Under the pieces are notes generated by a model that saw only the letters and a list, made by a program, of their open reading frames with translations, did no database searches and was not told the origin of the DNA. This document shows positions 1 to 5,432 of a stretch of DNA of 5,475 bases, one piece after another; position 1 is the stretch's first letter, and each line of letters starts with the position of its first letter. Position numbers and translations under genes: made by a program. The DNA comes from Candidatus Bipolaricaulota bacterium (GTDB taxonomy: Bacteria > Bipolaricaulota > Bipolaricaulia > RBG-16-55-9 > DRXL01), in assembly GCA_023512665.1 (NCBI GenBank), contig JAILZC010000079.1, positions 1-5,475 of the forward strand, in the 5' to 3' direction.

Positions 1-9
1 CGACGCAGG

Positions 10-33
10 TGATTCCCATGTTACCGGGAATCA
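10..33. repeat. Perfect 8-bp inverted repeat at the left edge
   Basis: TGATTCCC (10-17) and GGGAATCA (26-33) are exact reverse complements around an 8-base loop. No T-run follows on either strand, so it is not a standard intrinsic terminator. It lies just beyond the premature stop of the molybdopterin subunit gene, in sequence that no longer resembles that gene. It may be part of an inserted element or a rearrangement junction, but too little of the flank is visible to decide. Confidence 0.45.
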
Positions 34-59
34 TAGCCATGGCAGGTTTGCTGCTTGCT

Positions 60-1319
60 TCATGCCAGGCCCGTCGTCTGATCGTACTCGGCGTAATTTT
101 TTAAGCGTAGCTCCAGAGGGTCCATCCCGAGCTCTTGGGCGAGCTCGTCCATCAGAGACTCTAGCGCGAACGTCCCCTCGACGTAGCCAGGGGCGCGAAA
201 CGCCGAGAGCGGCCCTGTGTTCGTAAAGACTGTGTACTGTTCGGTCTTCACGTTAGGGCAAAGATAGAGCTCTCGTGCCGGCCCGCCCACCGACGGCGGC
301 CACAGGCAGTACGCCCCGGCAGCGACGATCGCTTTCAGCTCGAGGGCTGTGAGCGTGCCATCGCGCTTGGCTCCAATCTTGAGAAGCTGTACGCTCGAGG
401 GCCGGTTGCCCGCAGCGAGGTTCTCTTCATGACGGTCCAATATGATTTTGACGGGACGCCCCGTCATTTTTGCTCCCAGGGCCGCGATCACCGTGTACTT
501 CCCCAGATTGTTCTTGCTGCCGAAGCCCCCGCCCATGTATTTTTTGATCACTCTGACTTTGTGCAAGGGCAGCCCAAGGAGCCGCGCCAACCCCTCGCGC
601 ACCCCAAAGATGTGCTGCGTTGAATCCCACATGGTGAGAGAATCCCCTTCCCACAGGGCGACGCTGCCGTGAGGCTCCATGCAGTTATGCAGGGCGCACT
701 GCGTCCGAAAAGTCCTCTCGACAATGACCTCAGCGTGAGCGAAGCCTTCTGTGAGATCGCCGCGTTGGTAGACTTCAGGCTCGCCGTTGAGCAGATTTCC
801 CGAAGGGTGAACTTTGGGCGCGCTGGGCTGGAGCGCCTCTTCGGGATCGAGCACGAAGGGCAAGGGCTCGTACTCGACTTCAATGAGCTCTAAAGCGTCT
901 TGGGCGATCTCTTCGGTGTCGGCGATGACGCAAGCGACTTCATCGCCGACGTAGCGCACGATCTCATCGAAGAGAAAAGTCTGACGGCGAAACGAGATCT
1001 TTGGAGTGTTTTGGGCGCTGAGCACGGCGCGCACGCCGGGGAGTTTCTCAGCTTTGCGCGTATCGATCTTCTTGATCTTCGCGTGCGGGTGGGGGCTGCG
1101 CACGATCTTGCCGTAGAGCATCCCCGGAAGTTGCACATCAGCTGTGTAGAGCGCGTTTCCGGTGACGCGCTCCGGGCCGTCAATTCTGGGCGTGCCCTTG
1201 CCCACGAATCTGAGGGCAGCCTGAGGCTCCCAGGGCTCCAGCCCCTCGCCCTCGACGACCACGTACTCTTCGAGAGTGCGTCCTTCGAACTCCGTTTGGG
1301 TCTTGATAACTTTGGGCAT
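60..1319 (-). pseudogene. Molybdopterin-binding subunit of a xanthine dehydrogenase family hydroxylase, C-terminally truncated
   Basis: Encodes the first 419 residues of the large, molybdopterin-cytosine-dinucleotide-binding subunit of a molybdenum hydroxylase (xanthine dehydrogenase/CO dehydrogenase/aldehyde oxidase family). These enzymes hydroxylate purines, aldehydes or N-heterocycles together with a [2Fe-2S] and usually a FAD subunit. Visible landmarks are the N-terminal a/b hammerhead domain (about residues 37-155, with GKGTPRIDGPERVTG near 40-54), the cofactor motif GGGFGSK (263-269) and SAFRAPG (372-378). The AYxCSFR loop of form I CO dehydrogenase is absent, so the substrate is unknown. 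The start at 1319 is chosen over an ATG at 1376 because AAGGGAG (1327-1333) lies 7 bases upstream and the extra 19 codons fall in a repeat. Family members usually run 700-770 residues; here a TGA follows GLA, removing the second half with the remaining cofactor contacts and the catalytic Glu. The next in-frame codons read SSKQ, which fits the family motif GLP(Y/W)SSK. So the stop looks like a decay lesion and the product should be inactive. Confidence 0.85.
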
Positions 1320-1341
1320 ATCTAATCTCCCTTCGCTTTTC

Positions 1342-1429
1342 GAATCACGGAAAGCACTGAAGGCAACAGAAAGCACGGAAGAAGGGCATCTCCGTGTTCT
1401 CAGTGGCTATTCCGTGCTTTCAGTGATTC
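1342..1429. repeat. Palindromic intergenic repeat built of CACGGAAAG-like units
   Basis: The left arm reads as near-repeats with a 9-10 base period: CACGGAAAG, CACTGAAGG, CAACAGAAAG, CACGGAAGA. The right arm (1389-1429) carries the same units inverted. The outer arms at 1342-1361 and 1410-1429 match as reverse complements at 18 of 20 positions, and an inner pair (1369-1382 with 1389-1401) also matches well. The whole can fold into one long imperfect hairpin centred near 1385. No T-run follows on either strand, so it is not a typical intrinsic terminator. It separates the two hydroxylase genes and overlaps the 3' end of the small-subunit gene. It resembles dispersed intergenic palindromes; copy number elsewhere is unknown. 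Confidence 0.7.
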
Positions 1430-1945
1430 TAGCAATTCTGCCGCGCGCAGAGCCGCCTTGAAGATCTTTGGGTACGCTCCGCAGCGACAGAGATTTCCCG
1501 ACAGGGCGCGCTTCACATCCTCGAGCGTCGGGTTGGGATTACTGTCTAGCAAGGCCTTGACAGACATAATCTGCCCTGGGGTGCAGAAGCCACACTGCAG
1601 CGCATCTTCTTCGATGAACGCTTGCTGGATGGGGTGGAGCTTCCCATCGCGAGCCAAGCCCTCGATCGTCTCGATGGCTCCGCCCTCGCATTCGAGAGCT
1701 AACGCCATGCACGCGTAGATGGGCTTGCCGTCGAGAAGCACCGTGCACGCACCACAAGTGCCCTCGTCGCAGGCTTTCTTCGCTCCCGTCAGCCCTAGGT
1801 CTTTACGGAGAACATCTAGAAGAGTGCGCCGGGGCTCGACGAGGACCTCGTGGGCTTGGCCGTTGACAATGAGTGCGATTGGGGTCTTGCCCGGCCCACG
1901 GACGGGAATCTTTACTCTCTTTGGACGGACGGCTTTGGTTGCCAT
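1400..1945 (-). CDS. [2Fe-2S] subunit of a xanthine dehydrogenase family molybdenum hydroxylase
   Basis: A 181-residue iron-sulfur subunit that passes electrons from the molybdenum centre of the partner subunit to FAD or another acceptor. The N-terminal plant-ferredoxin-like domain carries C59-x4-C64-G-x-C67-x11-C79. The C-terminal all-helical domain carries C118-G-F-C121 and C153-R-C155. All eight ligands of the two clusters are present, and the length fits the family (about 150-180). The 25-residue N-terminal extension is basic; no twin-arginine signal is seen. The start at 1945 is preferred because AGGAGGT (1951-1957) sits 5 bases upstream; the ATG at 1960 would place this site inside the gene. 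The last codons (ESLKARNSH) are read from a palindromic repeat, so the tail is probably not ancestral. The upstream hepT stop codon overlaps the ribosome binding site, which implies a shared transcript. The gene looks intact although its molybdenum partner is broken. Confidence 0.93.
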   Translation of the reverse strand: MATKAVRPKRVKIPVRGPGKTPIALIVNGQAHEVLVEPRRTLLDVLRKDLGLTGAKKACDEGTCGACTVLLDGKPIYACMALALECEGGAIETIEGLARDGKLHPIQQAFIEEDALQCGFCTPGQIMSVKALLDSNPNPTLEDVKRALSGNLCRCGAYPKIFKAALRAAELLESLKARNSH

Positions 1946-1950
1946 AGAAG

Positions 1951-1957
1951 ACCTCCT
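1951..1957 (-). promoter_or_regulatory. Strong ribosome binding site for the [2Fe-2S] subunit, overlapping the hepT stop
   Basis: On the minus strand the sequence ATGAGGAGGT spans 1960-1951: the hepT stop TGA (1959-1957) shares its last A with AGGAGGT, 5 bases before the ATG at 1945. A ribosome ending hepT would land on the site that starts the hydroxylase gene, so translational coupling is likely. This site decides the start codon of the downstream gene. Confidence 0.75.
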
Positions 1958-2307
1958 CATTCTGAGCCCTCAAGTCGAATGATATGCTGAATCTCTTTAT
2001 GTAATACTGGTACCTTAGTTATCACGATATCCCATACAATTTCGTAATCCACACCAAAGTACCCATGGATCAAGCGATCTCTCATCCCAGCCAGTGCTTT
2101 CCAATCAATGGAACTATATTGCTGTCTGAAATCACTAGGAATCTTTTTGGCTGCTTCTCCAATGATCTCCAAGCTTCGTACAAATGCCCTCTTCAGGGTC
2201 TCATCCTGCATGAATGCTTTCTTGTCTGTAATCTTGTGGGCTTGAGCTATCAAATATTCGGCTTCATCCCGAATATGGCGCAGGTATTCAAGCACTGAAA
2301 GAGACAT
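1957..2307 (-). CDS. hepT: HepT-like HEPN-domain ribonuclease toxin (DUF86)
   Basis: A 116-residue all-helical HEPN protein of the HepT/DUF86 family, the toxin of the MntA/HepT type VII toxin-antitoxin system. Characterised HepT proteins are RNases, with at least one cutting the 3' end of tRNAs, and they are silenced when MntA attaches AMP units to a conserved tyrosine. The signature R-x4-H-x-Y is exact here: R76, H81 and Y83 in RDRLIHGY. R76 and H81 would be catalytic, and Y83 the AMP acceptor. Length is normal. The start is supported by AAGAGGT (2313-2319), 5 bases before the ATG. It overlaps the 3' end of mntA by 20 bases, as is usual for this pair. GC is lower than in the flanking metabolic genes (about 45-48% in two 60-base lines counted, against 62% in one line of the 2Fe-2S gene), which suggests acquisition by transfer. 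All key residues are intact, so it is probably active. Confidence 0.92.
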   Translation of the reverse strand: MSLSVLEYLRHIRDEAEYLIAQAHKITDKKAFMQDETLKRAFVRSLEIIGEAAKKIPSDFRQQYSSIDWKALAGMRDRLIHGYFGVDYEIVWDIVITKVPVLHKEIQHIIRLEGSE

Positions 2308-2617
2308 ACTCGACCTCTTGTAGGATATATGGCCGAATGTAAGGGCTCAACGACTCAAAAGTGACCAACTCCACTCGCTGGTGAAGCAGCTCTTCTAAGA
2401 GAGATGCTAACCGTATGAAGTTATCAAAGCTCTTTTTGCCAGGAGCAAATTGCACAAGGATGTCCACATCGCTCTGTTCTGTTTGCTCTCCGCGCGCAAA
2501 AGAGCCAAATACCCCCAAACGATGCACACCAAGCGCCTCGATTTGCTCGCGGTGTTCCTGCAAGATTCTGAAAATATCCGCTTTCGTTATGTGCGCTCGC
2601 TGGGCAGTCTTCGCCAT
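2288..2617 (-). CDS. mntA: MntA-like minimal nucleotidyltransferase antitoxin
   Basis: A 109-residue minimal nucleotidyltransferase (MNT) of the polymerase-beta superfamily and the antitoxin partner of the HepT gene just downstream. In known systems MntA transfers AMP from ATP to the HepT tyrosine and so inactivates it. The family motif G-S-x10-D-x-D is exact: G38, S39, D50 and D52 (GSFARG...SDVD). A third acidic metal ligand is probably E83 in VELV, where Asp is commoner. The start at 2617 is inferred: a TTGACG-N17-TATACT promoter ends 7 bases before this ATG, so RNA would begin at or next to it (leaderless), and no Shine-Dalgarno is seen. A longer reading from a TTG at 2653 would begin inside the -35 box and is rejected. 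Autoregulation by the complex is plausible from the family but is not visible here. Confidence 0.9.
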   Translation of the reverse strand: MAKTAQRAHITKADIFRILQEHREQIEALGVHRLGVFGSFARGEQTEQSDVDILVQFAPGKKSFDNFIRLASLLEELLHQRVELVTFESLSPYIRPYILQEVEYVSFSA

Positions 2618-2624
2618 AAGAACC

Positions 2625-2653
2625 AGTATAGTCGAGCACTGCTCCATCGTCAA
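2625..2653 (-). promoter_or_regulatory. Sigma70-type promoter for mntA-hepT and the hydroxylase genes
   Basis: On the minus strand, TTGACG (2653-2648) and TATACT (2630-2625) are separated by exactly 17 bases. Each hexamer is one base from consensus. The -10 box ends 7 bases before the mntA ATG, so the transcript should start at or within a base of the start codon. No promoter is apparent between hepT and the hydroxylase genes, so this is the likely promoter for all four. Confidence 0.7.
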
Positions 2654-2671
2654 TAGTCTTCGACGCTCTGC

Positions 2672-2700
2672 TTGCTTGGCCCAGCCTAAGACGCTATAAT
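2672..2700 (+). promoter_or_regulatory. Promoter for pheS, predicted to give a leaderless mRNA
   Basis: A perfect TATAAT (2695-2700) lies 17 bases after a poor -35 match, TTGCTT (2672-2677). The -10 box ends only 6 bases before the pheS ATG at 2707, so a normal start site would fall on the start codon itself. It is back to back with the leftward promoter; the two -35 boxes are 18 bases apart. The exact -10 makes the call reasonable; the weak -35 lowers confidence. Confidence 0.6.
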
Positions 2701-2706
2701 CTCGCC

Positions 2707-3726
2707 ATGGCTACCATGCAGCAGGACGGTCTGATCCAAAGAGCTCAGCAGCTCCAACACCAAGCTGTGCAGGAACTGCAAGCCCTCTCGAGCGTTAGAG
2801 AGTGCGAGGAGTTTCGCGTCAAATACTTAGGGCGCAAGGGCCAGCTCGCCCAATTATTAGATGGGCTGAAGACCCTGGCCCCTCCTGAACGCGCCGAGGC
2901 CGGCCGCATCCTCAACACCCTCAAAGAAACTCTTTCAGCTGAGCTTGAGAAGCGCCTAGCACAATTTGCCCTGGCCGAGAGAGAGACGCGCCTGCGGGCC
3001 GAAGCCCTCGATGTCACCCTCCCCGGACGGCGCCATAAGCTGGGCAGCTTACACTTGATTACCCAAGTGACCAAAGAGCTCGAAGATATCTTTGTCAGAT
3101 TGGGCTTTGAGGTCGTCACTGGCCCCGAAGTCGAGACGGATTACTATAACTTTGAAGCCCTCAATATGCCCAAAGATCACCCGGCCCGCGACGACTGGGA
3201 TTCGTTCTACATTGAAGGTTTCGATGATCTGCTCCTGCGCACGCACACGTCGCCGGTGCAAATTCGGGTGATGCAGCACCGTCGGCCCCCGGTGAAGGTC
3301 GTCATCCCAGGCAAGTGCTTCCGCCGCGATGCTACCGACGCCACCCACTCCCCAGTCTTCCATCAGATCGAGATGCTCTGGGTGGACAAGGGGATCACGT
3401 TAGCACATCTGAAGGGCACGATCCTCGCATTCATCGAGGAGTTCTTCGGGAAGAATTTCGAGGCTCGCTTTGTGGGGGATTACTTCCCGTTCACTGAGCC
3501 GAGCTTACAAGTCCATGTGCGGCGCAAGGGCAGCGACAAATGGCTCGAAATTTTGGGCGCGGGCATGGTTGATCCCGCCGTTTTACAAGAAGTGGACTAC
3601 GACCCCGAAGAGTACACGGGCTTTGCCTTCGGACTTGGCGTCGAGCGCATGGCTATGCTAAAATACGGCGTGGACGACATTCGCACGTTCTACCAGAACG
3701 ATATTCGCTTTATCGAGACGTTCTAA
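2707..3726 (+). CDS. pheS: Phenylalanyl-tRNA synthetase, alpha subunit
   Basis: Catalytic alpha subunit (339 residues, normal length) of cytoplasmic class II (alpha-beta)2 PheRS, which charges tRNA-Phe with phenylalanine. Residues 1-100 form the N-terminal coiled-coil arm that contacts tRNA. The catalytic core follows: the motif 1 region with GFEVVTGPEVETDYYNFEALN (133-153), motif 2 with FRRDATDATHSPVFHQIE (205-222), the Phe-pocket stretch FPFTEPS (260-266), and motif 3 with GFAFGLGVERMAMLKYG (305-321). The C-terminus DIRTFYQNDIRFIETF is typical. The usual HPxTQ motif reads HLITQ (116-120), a small departure. No Shine-Dalgarno precedes the ATG and the promoter abuts it, so a leaderless start is likely; an in-frame ATG at 2716 is an alternative. 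No T-box leader fits in the 89-base gap. The usual partner pheT is not next: an agmatinase gene follows after 29 bases, probably in the same operon. Confidence 0.97.
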   Translation: MATMQQDGLIQRAQQLQHQAVQELQALSSVRECEEFRVKYLGRKGQLAQLLDGLKTLAPPERAEAGRILNTLKETLSAELEKRLAQFALAERETRLRAEALDVTLPGRRHKLGSLHLITQVTKELEDIFVRLGFEVVTGPEVETDYYNFEALNMPKDHPARDDWDSFYIEGFDDLLLRTHTSPVQIRVMQHRRPPVKVVIPGKCFRRDATDATHSPVFHQIEMLWVDKGITLAHLKGTILAFIEEFFGKNFEARFVGDYFPFTEPSLQVHVRRKGSDKWLEILGAGMVDPAVLQEVDYDPEEYTGFAFGLGVERMAMLKYGVDDIRTFYQNDIRFIETF

Positions 3727-3755
3727 AGGGAGGGATTCCACAAGGCTGGGACAAG

Positions 3756-4754
3756 ATGCATCACGAGCCAGAGCCGCAAGAAGAGATCCCGCCACCACGT
3801 GAGTATTGGGTGCCTCAGAACTTCGGAGGGCTACCTCCGGAGTTCTCTCGTTTTGCGTCGGCGCGCGCCGTCATTCTCCCCGTGCCCTACGATCTCACGA
3901 CGTCGTATCTGGCAGGCACGAGATTCGGCCCCCAGGCGATCATTGACGCCTCGACGCATCTAGAACTCTATGACGAAGAACTGCAGTGCGAGCCCTATCG
4001 CGTGGGAATTCACACGCTGCCGCTGCTGGAGCCTTCAGCCGCCAGCCCCCAAGAGACGATCGAGCGCGTCGAGGAAGTCATCACGTGGCTTCTCGAGCAC
4101 GGCAAATTCCCGGTGATGCTTGGGGGCGAGCACTCCCTGACGCTTGCTCCCGTGCGAGCGTTGAAGAAAAAATTCGGAAACTTTTCGGTCTTGCAGCTCG
4201 ACGCTCACGCGGATCTGCGAGAGAGCTTTCAGGGCACACCGTTCAATCACGCGTGCGTGGGGCGGCGGATGCACGAGCTGGGGCTCAATCTTGTGCAGAT
4301 CGGGATTCGCGCCATCAGCCCTGAAGAAGCGGAGTTCATACGAACTGCGAAGAACTTGCACGTCTGCTTTGATTATGAGGTGCATCAGGATCTACCCCCC
4401 TGGCCACCTTCCCGACACGGGAAGACGGATCTCCCCTCCCCCTTGAGGGGAGGGGCTGGGGGAGAGGTCCTACAAGCCGCTCTCGCCAAGCTTGAAGACC
4501 CCGTCTACGTCACGCTCGACTTGGATGTCTTCGATCCGGCGCTCATGCCCGCGGTGGGCACCCCAGAGCCCGGCGGGCTCGATTGGTACGCGGTGTTAAA
4601 GATTCTCAGACACGTTGGAGAGAAGCACAGAGTGCTCGGTTTCGATGTCGTCGAGCTCTGCCCCATCGCGGGGATGATCGGGCCGGACTTTCTTGCAGCC
4701 AAACTCGTCTACAAAATGCTTAGCTACTTTTTACAGAAGGGAGGTCAGAGATGA
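3756..4754 (+). CDS. speB: Agmatinase / ureohydrolase family protein with an in-frame palindromic insertion
   Basis: A manganese-dependent cytoplasmic ureohydrolase of the arginase/agmatinase family. It probably splits agmatine into putrescine and urea; hydrolysis of N1-aminopropylagmatine, as in Thermus, is an alternative. Metal ligands are all visible: H126 in GGEHS, D149, H151 and D153 in DAHAD, and D255 and D257 in DLDVFDP; GTPEPGG (268-274) follows. Its neighbour, overlapping by ATGA, is a pyruvoyl arginine decarboxylase, the agmatine source, which strongly supports an agmatine-type substrate. Residues about 213-237 ([20 protein letters not shown] and on) interrupt the fold between FDYEVHQ and [18 protein letters not shown]. 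They are encoded by two hairpins and look like an inserted repeat, making the protein longer (332) than the usual 280-320. Frame and active site are preserved. The start at 3756 has only a weak AAGG (3742-3745) 10 bases upstream; a better AGGGAGGG (3727-3734) is too far away. Confidence 0.9.
   Translation: MHHEPEPQEEIPPPREYWVPQNFGGLPPEFSRFASARAVILPVPYDLTTSYLAGTRFGPQAIIDASTHLELYDEELQCEPYRVGIHTLPLLEPSAASPQETIERVEEVITWLLEHGKFPVMLGGEHSLTLAPVRALKKKFGNFSVLQLDAHADLRESFQGTPFNHACVGRRMHELGLNLVQIGIRAISPEEAEFIRTAKNLHVCFDYEVHQDLPPWPPSRHGKTDLPSPLRGGAGGEVLQAALAKLEDPVYVTLDLDVFDPALMPAVGTPEPGGLDWYAVLKILRHVGEKHRVLGFDVVELCPIAGMIGPDFLAAKLVYKMLSYFLQKGGQR
3819..3844 (+). other. Strong hairpin inside the start of the agmatinase gene
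   Basis: AACTTCGGAGG (3819-3829) and CCTCCGGAGTT (3834-3844) pair along 11 positions in RNA, with one U-G wobble and a 4-base loop GCTA. It lies about 63 bases after the start codon and codes for NFGGLPPEF. No T-run follows, so it is not a terminator. It may affect translation or RNA stability, or may be chance in a conserved coding stretch. Confidence 0.4.
4408..4455. repeat. Tandem hairpin palindromic element inserted in the agmatinase coding sequence
   Basis: The first hairpin has CTTCCCG (4408-4414) and CGGGAAG (4418-4424), a perfect 7-bp stem with a 3-base loop. The second has CCCCTCCCC (4433-4441) and GGGGAGGGG (4447-4455), a perfect 9-bp stem with a 5-base loop. The whole element probably spans about 4391-4467, including the trailing CTGGGGGAGAGG. 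Its C/G purine-pyrimidine skew is unlike the surrounding codons. It encodes a low-complexity Pro/Gly/Arg stretch that the family lacks. This resembles dispersed C-rich/G-rich palindromes (REP-like) and the coding insertions of the Rickettsia palindromic element type. Confidence 0.75.
4737..4745 (+). promoter_or_regulatory. Ribosome binding site for the arginine decarboxylase, inside the agmatinase gene
   Basis: AAGGGAGGT sits 5 bases before the ATG at 4751 and inside the last codons of the upstream gene. Together with the ATGA stop/start overlap it fixes the start and points to coupled translation of the two polyamine genes. Confidence 0.8.
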
Positions 4755-5305
4755 ACGGGTTCTCGTGGGTGCCGACAAAGCTCTTCTTCACCAAGGGCGT
4801 AGGGTCGCACAAGGAGGAATTGCGCTCGTTCGAGGCGGCACTCCGCGACGCAGGGATCGAAAAATATAATCTGGTACACGTCTCCAGCATCCTGCCGCCG
4901 CGGTGCAAGATCATCCCCAAGGCTGAGGGCCTGAAAGAACTCAAGCCGGGGCAGATCGTCTTTGTGGTGATCGCACGCTGCTCCAGCAACGAGCCGCGTC
5001 GGCTGATCGCAGCATCTATCGGGTGCGCCGTGCCCGCCGACCCCGACGCCTACGGATATCTGAGCGAGCATCACGCCTACGGGCAGAACGAGAAGCAAGC
5101 AGGGGACTACGCCGAAGACTTAGCCGCGTCGATGCTCGCTTCGACGCTGGGGATCGAAGTGGACGACAACCTGAGCTGGGATGAAAAAGAACAGGTCTGG
5201 AAGCTCTCTGGGAAGATCGTGCGCACGCGCAACGAGACCCAGACGGCCATCGTCAACGGCGACGGCTATACGACGGTCGTCGCGGCGGCGGTTTTGCTCT
5301 TCTAA
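4751..5305 (+). CDS. pdaD: Pyruvoyl-dependent arginine decarboxylase
   Basis: A 184-residue proenzyme of the pyruvoyl-dependent arginine decarboxylase family, which turns arginine into agmatine and CO2 without pyridoxal phosphate. The self-cleavage motif is plain: HVSSILPP, with cleavage expected between S45 and S46. This would leave a beta chain of residues 1-45 and an alpha chain starting with a pyruvoyl group made from S46. The conserved acid is probably E106 in [10 protein letters not shown], matching the catalytic Glu of the Methanocaldococcus jannaschii enzyme. Length fits the family (about 160-195), and the N-terminal [13 protein letters not shown] and the C-terminal half are typical. 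The start is fixed by AAGGGAGGT and by the ATGA overlap with the agmatinase gene, so the pair forms an arginine-to-putrescine unit. The family is commonest in archaea and scattered in bacteria (also Chlamydia), so old transfer is possible. The stop is only 4 bases before the -35 box of the tRNA promoter, and no terminator lies between. Confidence 0.95.
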   Translation: MNGFSWVPTKLFFTKGVGSHKEELRSFEAALRDAGIEKYNLVHVSSILPPRCKIIPKAEGLKELKPGQIVFVVIARCSSNEPRRLIAASIGCAVPADPDAYGYLSEHHAYGQNEKQAGDYAEDLAASMLASTLGIEVDDNLSWDEKEQVWKLSGKIVRTRNETQTAIVNGDGYTTVVAAAVLLF

Positions 5306-5309
5306 ACGG

Positions 5310-5338
5310 TTGACAGGGCCTATTCTATAGATTACAAT
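5310..5338 (+). promoter_or_regulatory. Strong sigma70-type promoter for the tRNA-Lys/tRNA-Glu unit
   Basis: TTGACA (5310-5315, perfect) and TACAAT (5333-5338, one mismatch) are separated by exactly 17 bases. The expected start near 5345 leaves a leader of about 8 bases before the first tRNA. This is the best promoter match in the window, as fits a stable RNA gene. Confidence 0.85.
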
Positions 5339-5352
5339 AAAGGGCGACGTAG

Positions 5353-5425
5353 GGGTCGTTAGCTCAACTGGTAGAGCATCCGGCTCTTAACCGGAGGGTT
5401 GTAGGTTCGAGTCCTACACGACCCA
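5353..5425 (+). tRNA. tRNA-Lys (anticodon CTT)
   Basis: A complete 73-base cloverleaf. The acceptor stem GGGTCGT (5353-5359) pairs perfectly with ACGACCC (5418-5424), followed by discriminator A5425. The D stem is GCTC/GAGC, the anticodon stem TCCGG/CCGGA holds the loop CTCTTAA with anticodon CTT (5386-5388), the variable loop is GGGTT, and the T arm is GTAGG-TTCGAGT-CCTAC. It reads AAG codons. The 3' CCA is not encoded, so a CCA-adding enzyme is needed. Its own promoter lies just upstream. Confidence 0.97.
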
Positions 5426-5432
5426 TATATTT

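Noticed and set aside
1..40. Minus-strand open frame starting at an ATG at 40-38 (MAMIPGNMG...) and running off the left edge
   Set aside because: Only 13 residues are visible, there is no ribosome binding site, and no family is recognised.
3..107. Open plus-strand frame entering from the left edge and ending at TAA (105-107), with hydrophobic residues such as MLPGIIAMAGLLLASCQ
   Set aside because: Too short and unanchored to call. Half of it is antisense to the molybdopterin subunit gene, and I recognise no family in it; the sequence further left would decide.
900..1325. 141-codon plus-strand open frame opposite the molybdopterin subunit gene
   Set aside because: It is antisense to a clearly conserved domain, has no ribosome binding site and no recognisable motif; long antisense frames are common in GC-rich genes.
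1342..1430. CRISPR-like array, suggested by the 9-10 base periodic units
   Set aside because: Units are too short and imperfect, without unique spacers, and the two arms are inverted to each other, which marks a palindrome rather than an array.
1960..1960. Start of the [2Fe-2S] subunit at the ATG at 1960 (ATGA overlap with hepT)
   Set aside because: The ATG at 1945 has AGGAGGT at ideal distance, and the upstream ATG would place that site within the coding sequence.
2618..2653. Longer mntA beginning at the TTG at 2653
   Set aside because: This start lies within the -35 box of the apparent promoter, adds 12 residues unlike the family, and lacks a ribosome binding site.
2618..2706. T-box or peptide attenuator controlling pheS
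   Set aside because: The gap is only 89 bases and holds two promoters; the TATAAT sits 6 bases from the ATG, leaving no room for a leader.
4433..4455. Intrinsic terminator at the GC-rich hairpin in the agmatinase gene
   Set aside because: There is no T-run after the stem on either strand, and it lies inside an intact coding frame with a coupled gene downstream.
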